Shown: one piece after another, positions 1 through 5,865 of the stretch | How positions within the stretch are numbered: position 1 is the first letter of the stretch | How the letters are laid out: every line of letters starts with the position of its first letter | Source of the DNA: Actinomycetes bacterium | GTDB taxonomy: Bacteria > Actinomycetota > Acidimicrobiia > Spongiisociales > UBA5794 | Reading direction: 5' to 3' | Length of the DNA stretch: 8,706 bases | NCBI GenBank assembly: GCA_024275815.1 | Contig: JAJRYI010000091.1 | Coordinates: forward strand, 1 to 8,706 | Notes under the pieces: generated by a model | Database searches by the model: none | Told to the model about the DNA's origin: nothing | Seen by the model: only the letters and a program-made list of their open reading frames with translations | Position numbers and translations under genes: made by a program

Positions 1-1
1 A

Positions 2-97
2 ACGGTGGACAAGATCCTCGCGACGGCAAAGACCGCCGATCACGTCCTGCGGGAGGATGAGATCCTCGGCCTGCTGAGCACATCGGACGCATCGTGA
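2..97 (+). CDS. C-terminal end of an unidentified upstream gene (partial)
   Basis: An open frame enters from the left edge and ends at the TGA at 95-97, giving 31 residues (starting TVDKILATAK, ending STSDAS). The composition is ordinary for a soluble protein, with a probable amphipathic helix (ADHVLREDEILGLL). I do not recognise the family from this tail. Its stop overlaps the GTG start of iorA in the arrangement GTGA, so the two genes are probably translationally coupled and the operon begins outside the window. The frame is favoured because this tight overlap matches the junctions seen further along the operon. The coding call is fairly likely, but the product is unknown. Confidence 0.6.
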   Translation, partial: TVDKILATAKTADHVLREDEILGLLSTSDAS

Positions 98-1908
98 TCA
101 TCACTGCTGCCCCAAAGAGAGAAGTAGGGTCCTCCATCCTGTTGTCGGGGAATGAGGCCGTTGCCCAGGGTGCCGTCGAAGCCGGCGTCCTCGTCGCCGT
201 CGGGTACCCGGGAACGCCGAGCACCGAGATCCTCGAGTCGATCGCCGACCGGACCGACATCGACGTTCGCTGGTCACCGAACGAGAAGGTCGCTCTCGAC
301 GTTGCCCTCGGAGCGTCCCTCGGAGGCGTACGTTCGATGGCGACGATGAAGCACGTCGGACTCAACGTCGCCGCGGATACGTTCATGACCACCGCCTACA
401 CGGGGGTCGGTGCCGGCCTCGTCATCGTGGTTGCCGACGACCCCGGCATGCACAGCTCCCAGAACGAGCAGGACACTCGCGCGTACGCACGGATGGGGTG
501 CGTCCCGCTGCTCGAGCCAACCAACAGCGCAGAGGCCAAGGCGTACACAGCGCTCGCCTTCGAGATCTCCGAGCAGTTCGACACCCCCGTCCTCGTGCGC
601 ACGACGACCCGCACCTCCCACAACAGGGGACTCGTCGAGCTCGCTCCCAGGGTGGAGCACTCGACGATCGGGTTCACTCCAGACCCGACGAAGTACGTCA
701 TGATCCCCGGCCATGCTCGCAGACGCCGCCCCGTCGTTCTCGAGCGCCTCGCACAGATGTCCCAGTACGCAGAGGAGAGCTCGCTGACCGAGGAGTTCGG
801 TACCGGGACCGACTTCGGCGTCGTCACATCCGGGATCTCTCACCACTACGTTCGCGAGGTCATCCCGGACGCCAGGATCCTCAAGCTCGGCATGAGCTAC
901 CCGCTTCCGATCGAACGCATCCGGGAGTTCGCAGCGTCGGTGGACCGTCTCTTCGTGGTCGAGGAACTCGACCCGTACGTCGAGAACGACCTCCTGGCCG
1001 CCGGGATCGCGGTCGAGGGCAAGTCCCTCTTCCCCCAGGCAGGGGAGTTGAACCCCGACATCGTACGCGCAGGCTTCGCCAAGGCAGGGATCGTCGAGGA
1101 AGGACTGACGATCGTACCGGCTCCGACCACCGTCACCAGGCCGCCGCTGATGTGCCCCGGATGTCCTCACACTCCTCCGTACCTGGCGCTCAAGCGTCTC
1201 GGTGCCGTCGTGACCGGGGACATCGGGTGCTACACGCTCGCCGCACTCGAGCCACTCTCGTCGATGGACACGTGCGTGGCCATGGGGAGCAGCATCGGGA
1301 TGGCGATCGGCATGGCTGCATCAGGTGGTGCGGACGGGCCGGTCGTGGCGACCATCGGTGACTCGACGTTCCTCCACGGCGGTATCGCAGGGTTGGCAGA
1401 CGCCGTCTACGCACAAGCCAACATCACCGTCTTGATCCTCGACAACGGAACGACAGCCATGACCGGAGGCCAGGAGCATCCCGGCACAGGGGTGACACTG
1501 CAGGGAACTCCAGCGACCCCGGTGGACCTGCTCGGCATGTGCAAGGCGGTCGGTGTACGCGATATCAGGGTCGTCGACCCGTACGACCTCGCAGCGACCT
1601 ACGGGGCGCTCGAAGACGCCATCTCTCACGCAGGCCCCTCCGTCGTGATCACCAACCGGCCGTGTGTCGAAGCGCCCATGAAGGTCAGGGACACCCCGTT
1701 CAAGGTCATTGCGGACGCCTGCACGGCGTGTCAGGCCTGCATGACCCCGGGTTGCCCATCGATCGTGTGGTCCGATGAGCTCTTCGAGGGAAGACGCAAG
1801 GTCGTCATCGACGAGGTCACCTGCACCGGTTGCACGCTGTGCGTCCAACTCTGCCCACCGCACGCGATCGTGCTCGTCACGAACGAGGAGGAGACTGCCA
1901 ATGTCTGA
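94..1908 (+). CDS. iorA: Indolepyruvate:ferredoxin oxidoreductase, alpha subunit (604 aa)
   Basis: This is the catalytic subunit of a cytoplasmic 2-oxoacid:ferredoxin oxidoreductase. It decarboxylates aryl-pyruvates (indolepyruvate, phenylpyruvate, 4-hydroxyphenylpyruvate) to arylacetyl-CoA and passes two electrons to ferredoxin. The N-terminal domain (about residues 15-190) has the family signature YPGTPSTE at 38-45. The C-terminal thiamine-diphosphate domain has CPGC at 354-357, GDIGCY at 375-380, GDS at 422-424 and DNGTTAMTG at 450-458. A ferredoxin tail carries two [4Fe-4S] motifs: C543, C546, C549, C554 (CxxCxxCx4CP) and C577, C580, C583, C587. The 604-residue length is normal for IorA. 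The GTG start at 94 gives the full N-terminus and overlaps the preceding stop as GTGA; no strong ribosome-binding site precedes it. Its stop overlaps the iorB start by 8 bases. The family is secure. The preference for aryl substrates comes from family membership, and other 2-oxoacids remain possible. Confidence 0.93.
   Translation: MIITAAPKREVGSSILLSGNEAVAQGAVEAGVLVAVGYPGTPSTEILESIADRTDIDVRWSPNEKVALDVALGASLGGVRSMATMKHVGLNVAADTFMTTAYTGVGAGLVIVVADDPGMHSSQNEQDTRAYARMGCVPLLEPTNSAEAKAYTALAFEISEQFDTPVLVRTTTRTSHNRGLVELAPRVEHSTIGFTPDPTKYVMIPGHARRRRPVVLERLAQMSQYAEESSLTEEFGTGTDFGVVTSGISHHYVREVIPDARILKLGMSYPLPIERIREFAASVDRLFVVEELDPYVENDLLAAGIAVEGKSLFPQAGELNPDIVRAGFAKAGIVEEGLTIVPAPTTVTRPPLMCPGCPHTPPYLALKRLGAVVTGDIGCYTLAALEPLSSMDTCVAMGSSIGMAIGMAASGGADGPVVATIGDSTFLHGGIAGLADAVYAQANITVLILDNGTTAMTGGQEHPGTGVTLQGTPATPVDLLGMCKAVGVRDIRVVDPYDLAATYGALEDAISHAGPSVVITNRPCVEAPMKVRDTPFKVIADACTACQACMTPGCPSIVWSDELFEGRRKVVIDEVTCTGCTLCVQLCPPHAIVLVTNEEETANV
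1885..1894 (+). promoter_or_regulatory. Ribosome-binding site for the iorB-ferredoxin fusion gene
   Basis: GAGGAGGAGA lies inside the last codons of iorA, six bases before the ATG at 1901. It decides the start of the next gene. The same frame stays open further upstream to about 1775, but that extension would duplicate iorA coding sequence in another frame, and the IorB family match begins right after the ATG at 1901. Confidence 0.75.
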
Positions 1909-2779
1909 AGGATCTCAGGGTCTTCTGCTTGCAGGAGTCGGTGGCCAGGGAGTGATCCTTGCGAGCATGATCGTCGCAGACGCCCTCATGCGGGCAGGAC
2001 ACGACGTCAAGCAGAGCGAGGTCCACGGCATGGCCCAGCGTGGTGGGTCGGTGTTCAGCCACATCCGATGGGGTGAGCGCGTCGACAGTCCGCTGGTCCC
2101 GCTCGGAAGCGCAGAAGTGCTCGCAGCGTTCGAGTGGGCAGAGGCCGTCCGCTGGGTCGAGTACGTGCGCGACGGAGGCGCCGTCGTGGCGGACGTTCGC
2201 ACGATCGTGCCCCCGGGAGCGTGCAACGACCACAGGTCCTGGCTCAGGCGTTACCCGGGCATCGACGGGGAGCTCTTCGACAGCCGCCACCTCAAGACCA
2301 GGCTCATCGATGCCACCGCTACGGCCGAGGAACTCGGCAACGTTCGGGCGGCCAACAGCGTGATCCTCGGCACGGTCGCTGCGTTCATCGACATCGACAA
2401 CAAGCACTGGGAGGCTGCGATCGCCCATCTCGTCCCGAAGGGAACCGAGGAGATCAACCTCGCAGCGTTCCGTATCGGTCGAGACGTCGCCGAGGCCCGT
2501 GTCCCCCAGACCGCCCCGGATCCCGAGGGCTTCTCCGGACCACATCAGATCGAGATCAATCACGTCTGGTGCAAGGGCTGCGACATCTGCTCGCGGGTCT
2601 GCCCCGAGTACTGCCTCGCCGTCGACGTCGATGGGAAACTCACGATCATCGATGCAGAGGCGTGCACCGGGTGCAAGCTGTGTGAAGCCCTCTGTCCCGA
2701 CTTCGCTATCGAGATAAGCGCACCACGCGAGCCGGCCGTTGTCGGCAATCAGGCCGCAGCCGATGGGAGCACACTATGA
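1901..2779 (+). CDS. iorB: Indolepyruvate oxidoreductase beta subunit fused to a KorD-like 2x[4Fe-4S] ferredoxin domain (292 aa)
   Basis: Residues 1 to about 195 form the gamma-type domain of 2-oxoacid:ferredoxin oxidoreductases, with GVGGQG at 12-17 and HGMAQRGG at 42-49, both typical of IorB. IorB proteins usually stop near 190-200 residues. This one continues through a Pro-rich linker (about 200-220) into a ferredoxin domain with two cluster motifs: C224, C227, C230, C234 and C255, C258, C261, C265, the latter followed by PDFAIEI as in KorD/PorD delta subunits. The linker has no in-frame ATG, GTG or TTG, so the domain should be made only as part of the fusion. The ATG at 1901 has a strong ribosome-binding site and overlaps the iorA stop; the TGA overlaps the korA start as ATGA. 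It probably completes the IorA enzyme and may also supply electron-transfer clusters to KorABC. The domain assignments are firm; the shared role is inference. Confidence 0.9.
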   Translation: MSEGSQGLLLAGVGGQGVILASMIVADALMRAGHDVKQSEVHGMAQRGGSVFSHIRWGERVDSPLVPLGSAEVLAAFEWAEAVRWVEYVRDGGAVVADVRTIVPPGACNDHRSWLRRYPGIDGELFDSRHLKTRLIDATATAEELGNVRAANSVILGTVAAFIDIDNKHWEAAIAHLVPKGTEEINLAAFRIGRDVAEARVPQTAPDPEGFSGPHQIEINHVWCKGCDICSRVCPEYCLAVDVDGKLTIIDAEACTGCKLCEALCPDFAIEISAPREPAVVGNQAAADGSTL

Positions 2780-3912
2780 GCCAGGCACAGCTGATTCAAG
2801 GGAACGAGGCCTGCGTCAAAGGAGCGCTGGCTGCCGGATGTCGCTTCTACGGCGGCTACCCGATCACGCCGTCGTCTGAGATCGCAGAGCAGATGGTGCG
2901 GCTCCTCCCGGACCTCGGAGGCGTGTTCATCCAGATGGAGGATGAGATCGCCTCCCTCGCCTCGGTCATCGGTGCGTCGCTCGCAGGTTCCAAGGCCATG
3001 ACCGCCACGAGCGGCCCGGGGTTCTCCCTCATGCAGGAGCACATCGGTTACGCAGCGATGACAGAAGTGCCCTGTGTCGTCGTCAACGTGATGCGGGGTG
3101 GTCCGAGCACGGGCCTCCCGACGTCCCCATCCCAGGGTGACGTGATGCAAGCACGCTGGGGAACCCACGGTGACCACCCCGCGATCGTCCTGGCACCGTC
3201 GTCGGTCGCCGAGGTGTTCGACGTGACCGTCAAGGCGTTCAACCTCGCAGAGCGATTCCGCACACCGGTCATCATCCTCTACGACGAGATCATCGGGCAC
3301 ACACGAGAGAGTGTCGTGCTCCCCGACTCGATAGAGGTCGTCGATCGAGTTCAGCCAACCGATGCTCCCGCCGACTTCTGGCCGATGATCGCCCCCGACG
3401 ACGGTGTACCGCCGTTGCCGGCGTTCGGCGATGGGTACCGTTTCCACGTGACGGGACTCGCTCACGATGAGCGCGGGTTCCCCACCAACGACGCCCAGGT
3501 CGCCGAGGCGCTCGTTGCGAGGCTGCACAACAAGATCGATGCACACCTCGACGAGGTCATCGAGGTCGACACCTACATGGTCGATGACGCCGAGATCGCA
3601 GTGTTCGCCTACGGCATCGTCGGGAGGTCTGCACGTGAAGCGGTCATGCGGGCCCGGGACAACGGGATCAAGGCGGGACTCATCCGACCGGTGACGTTGT
3701 GGCCGTTCCCCTACGAACAGGTCGCCGAGGTCGCAGCGCAGGTCGATACCATCCTCGTTGCCGAGATGAACCTCGGCCAGATCATCGGTGAGGTCGAGCG
3801 TGCCGCTGCGGGCAAGGCCGAGATCAAAGGGTACCTACGGGCAGATGGTGAGCCGATCACACCGACGGCTCTCCTCGAAGCGATCACACCGGACAAGGAA
3901 GGGCAGCGATGA
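2776..3912 (+). CDS. korA: 2-oxoacid:ferredoxin oxidoreductase alpha subunit, KorA type (378 aa)
   Basis: This is the alpha subunit of a 2-oxoglutarate (or branched-chain 2-oxoacid) ferredoxin oxidoreductase, which converts a 2-oxoacid plus CoA to acyl-CoA, CO2 and reduced ferredoxin. Visible signatures are YPITPSSE at 28-35, the acidic stretch MEDE ending at E57 (the region that contacts the thiazolium/pyrimidine of thiamine diphosphate in the family), and GGPSTGLPT at 108-116 followed by a QGD motif, which is characteristic of KorA/VorA. At 378 residues it is a stand-alone alpha subunit. The long gamma-alpha fusion common in mycobacterial-type KorA is absent, and the gamma subunit is a separate gene here. 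The ATG at 2776 has GGGAG six bases upstream and overlaps the previous stop as ATGA; its own stop overlaps korB the same way. Family confidence is high, but the substrate (2-oxoglutarate or branched-chain) is undecided. Confidence 0.9.
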   Translation: MSQAQLIQGNEACVKGALAAGCRFYGGYPITPSSEIAEQMVRLLPDLGGVFIQMEDEIASLASVIGASLAGSKAMTATSGPGFSLMQEHIGYAAMTEVPCVVVNVMRGGPSTGLPTSPSQGDVMQARWGTHGDHPAIVLAPSSVAEVFDVTVKAFNLAERFRTPVIILYDEIIGHTRESVVLPDSIEVVDRVQPTDAPADFWPMIAPDDGVPPLPAFGDGYRFHVTGLAHDERGFPTNDAQVAEALVARLHNKIDAHLDEVIEVDTYMVDDAEIAVFAYGIVGRSAREAVMRARDNGIKAGLIRPVTLWPFPYEQVAEVAAQVDTILVAEMNLGQIIGEVERAAAGKAEIKGYLRADGEPITPTALLEAITPDKEGQR

Positions 3913-4733
3913 CCGACGTCAAGACCTACCTCAGAGAGTGGGCGATGCCCCATGTGCTGTGTCCTGGATGCGCACACGGGATCGTGTTGCGGTCCTTCCT
4001 CAACGCCGTCGATCAACTCCAGATCGACCAGGACAAGCTCGCGATGGTCGCAGGCATCGGCTGTAGCAGTCGTCTCGTCGGATACGTGGATTTCTGCACG
4101 TTGCACGGGACGCACGGCCGGGCGCCGGCGTTCGCTACAGGTCTCAAGCTGGCCCGTCCGGACCTCAAGGTCGTGGTCGTGACCGGCGACGGTGACGCCC
4201 TTGCGATCGGCGGCAACCATCTCATCCACGCGGCACGGCGGAACATCGATATCACCGTCCTGCTGCTCAACAACTCGATCTACGGGATGACCGGAGGTCA
4301 GGCGGCACCGACCACTCCCGAGGGGGCGCTTGCATCGACGACGCCTGCGGGGAACACCGAACCCAACTTCGATGCGTGCAAGCTCCTCATGGGAGCAGGC
4401 GCCTCCTTCGTTGCTCGCGTGCTCGCAGCGAACCCGATGGACATGACCAAGGTCATGGCAGACGGCCTCGACCATCCCGGGTTCTCGTTCATCGAGGTCA
4501 TCAGCGACTGCCCTGAGTACTTCGGCCGTTACAACAAGGTCGGGGGTGGTGCCGAGATGCTCACCTGGATGTCCGTTCGGGACGAAGGGGTGGCCGGACC
4601 GCTCGCAGAGAAGCGGTTCGTGAACCACATTCCGATCGAATCGGTGCCTTCAGGGATGGAGACGGGAGTGCTCCAACGAGAGATCCGTCCGGTGTACGCC
4701 GGGGTACGAAAGGTCGAGGACCATGAGTCGTAA
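3909..4733 (+). CDS. korB: 2-oxoacid:ferredoxin oxidoreductase beta subunit, KorB type (274 aa)
   Basis: This is the thiamine-diphosphate-binding partner of KorA. The binding motif runs from GDGD at 93-96 through the GGNH that follows shortly after to NN at 121-122, then YGMTGGQ at 125-131 with a PTTPEG sequence close behind, all close to the KorB/VorB pattern. Four cysteines, C18 and C21 (CPGC), C52 (GIGCSS) and C201 (ISDCPEY), lie at positions corresponding to those that hold the intrinsic [4Fe-4S] cluster in beta subunits of this family, so the enzyme should carry its own proximal cluster. The length is near the usual 280-300 residues. The start is an ATG overlapping the korA stop as ATGA, with AAGGA nine bases upstream. 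Its last 11 bases overlap korC. It acts as a KorAB heterodimer or (KorABC) complex in the cytoplasm, and such enzymes are often oxygen sensitive. The role is well supported; the substrate is not settled. Confidence 0.9.
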   Translation: MTDVKTYLREWAMPHVLCPGCAHGIVLRSFLNAVDQLQIDQDKLAMVAGIGCSSRLVGYVDFCTLHGTHGRAPAFATGLKLARPDLKVVVVTGDGDALAIGGNHLIHAARRNIDITVLLLNNSIYGMTGGQAAPTTPEGALASTTPAGNTEPNFDACKLLMGAGASFVARVLAANPMDMTKVMADGLDHPGFSFIEVISDCPEYFGRYNKVGGGAEMLTWMSVRDEGVAGPLAEKRFVNHIPIESVPSGMETGVLQREIRPVYAGVRKVEDHES

Positions 4734-5259
4734 CGAGATCAGGATCGCGGGAGCCGGTGGCCAAGGTGTCGTGACGGCGGGCCGCATCCTCGCCGAGGCT
4801 GCGATCCTGTCGGGAAACGACGCCACGCACTCTCAGGTGTACGGCCCACAGTCCCGGGGCGGTGCGAGCCGCTCAGACGTGGTGATCGCCTCTGGGGAGA
4901 TCGGGTTCCCGCTCGCAGACGACATCGATCTTCTCATCGTGCTCAGCGGCGAGGCGTACTCACGGTACGAACCCGAACTCTCATCGGAAGGTCGACTGGT
5001 CGTCGATAGCCGGTGTGCACCGAGCGATCTCAACGGAGACGCCCGCCAGTTCGCCGTCGTCGACACGGCGCGGGCCATCTCGGGAAGCCAACTCGTGACC
5101 GGCGTTGTCGCCCTCGGCGTTCTCCAGGCACTCGAAGACGTCGTCGAGGCGGACGCTCTGCGCGAGGCAGTGTCGGCCCGTGTCCCCCGAAAGCACCGCG
5201 AGATGAACCTCGAGGCGTTGCAGGCCGGCATGGAACTGGTGGGTGGCGGCGGGGCATGA
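4723..5259 (+). CDS. korC: 2-oxoacid:ferredoxin oxidoreductase gamma subunit, KorC type (178 aa)
   Basis: This is the gamma subunit of the KorAB enzyme, the domain that in related enzymes helps shape the CoA site. It begins with IRIAGAGGQGV, whose glycine-rich GAGGQG is at 10-15, followed by YGPQSRGGASRSDVV, the usual second signature of the family. The length of 178 residues is typical for a stand-alone gamma subunit. It is a distant paralogue of the N-terminal half of the IorB fusion upstream, so each oxidoreductase in the operon has its own gamma domain. The ATG start lies inside the last codons of korB (11-base overlap). Its stop overlaps the start of the TetR gene as ATGA. There is no separate delta (korD) gene before or after korABC; the only candidate delta domain is the one fused to IorB. 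Confidence 0.88.
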   Translation: MSRNEIRIAGAGGQGVVTAGRILAEAAILSGNDATHSQVYGPQSRGGASRSDVVIASGEIGFPLADDIDLLIVLSGEAYSRYEPELSSEGRLVVDSRCAPSDLNGDARQFAVVDTARAISGSQLVTGVVALGVLQALEDVVEADALREAVSARVPRKHREMNLEALQAGMELVGGGGA

Positions 5260-5861
5260 CGGGTGACCTCACCACGCGGGAACGCATCCGCAGGGAGGCC
5301 GCTGCACTCTTCCGCAACAAGGGTTTCAACGGGACGAGCATGGCGGACCTCGCTGCAGAGGTGGGGATCAGCAAGTCGAGCCTGTACCACCACTTCCCGA
5401 GCAAACAGGCCCTCCTGTCCGAGATCATCGAACTGACCGTCAACCGTGTGACGCCACTCGTACAAGACGTGGCGAACTCCGACCTCCCGATCGCCGAGCG
5501 GCTGCGCAGAGCGATCGCTCTTCACACGGTCGAGGCGATCCACGACCGCGACGCGGTTGCCTGCTTCATCGAGGAGGGCCGCTACCTGAGTCCCGACTTC
5601 ATGGCGAACCACATCACGAACCGCGACCGGTACGAACTCATCTTCCGCGAGATGTTCGACGAGGGGATCGCGTCCGGAGACTTCGTCGACCAGGACGCCG
5701 GTGTTGCGGTCAAGGCGATCCTCGGCATGTGTAACTCTGTCGTGCGCTGGTACCAGCCATCGGGTGTGTACACCCCCGATGAGATCGCCGCCGAGATCGC
5801 CGATTTCGTCGTGCGCGGAGCCTCGACGAGTCCAGCGGCCGACCACGATGAGGAGGCGTAG
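5256..5861 (+). CDS. TetR/AcrR-family transcriptional regulator (201 aa)
   Basis: The N-terminal part is a classic TetR DNA-binding domain: RERIRREAAALFRNKGFNGT at 8-27 leads into the helix-turn-helix at about 27-47 (MADLAAEVGISKSSLYHHF), then PSKQALL. The remaining roughly 140 residues are the helical ligand-binding and dimerisation domain, with WYQPSG and PDEIA segments that resemble TetR proteins regulating acyl-CoA or lipid catabolism in actinobacteria. The frame is open further upstream, but the ATG at 5256 is chosen because it overlaps the korC stop as ATGA and gives a normal TetR N-terminus. Being co-transcribed with its probable targets, it most likely autoregulates the operon, with its operator upstream of the window. 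The ligand is unknown; an acyl-CoA or acid intermediate is a guess from the neighbours. Confidence 0.9.
   Translation: MTGDLTTRERIRREAAALFRNKGFNGTSMADLAAEVGISKSSLYHHFPSKQALLSEIIELTVNRVTPLVQDVANSDLPIAERLRRAIALHTVEAIHDRDAVACFIEEGRYLSPDFMANHITNRDRYELIFREMFDEGIASGDFVDQDAGVAVKAILGMCNSVVRWYQPSGVYTPDEIAAEIADFVVRGASTSPAADHDEEA
5851..5856 (+). promoter_or_regulatory. Ribosome-binding site for the CoA-transferase gene
   Basis: AGGAGG overlaps the end of the TetR gene and lies nine bases before the ATG at 5866. It is a perfect core sequence and supports that start, leaving only four bases between the two genes. Confidence 0.75.
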
Positions 5862-5865
5862 ATAG

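Noticed and set aside
274..1170. Minus-strand open frame of nearly 300 codons inside iorA
   Set aside because: It lies wholly within the conserved iorA coding sequence and has no family signature or ribosome-binding site; it is a high-GC shadow frame.
1775..1900. Possible 42-residue N-terminal extension of the IorB fusion
   Set aside because: The extension is Arg/Ser-rich out-of-frame iorA sequence. The strong ribosome-binding site and the family N-terminus both point to the ATG at 1901.
2483..2569. Independent translation of the ferredoxin domain from an internal start in the IorB linker
   Set aside because: No in-frame ATG, GTG or TTG exists in the linker codons and no ribosome-binding site precedes the first cysteine motif, so a separate korD product is not supported.
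5013..5255. Possible 81-residue extension of the TetR protein upstream of 5256
   Set aside because: The extra residues are Arg/Pro-rich shadow of korC, and the TetR domain has its normal N-terminus from 5256.
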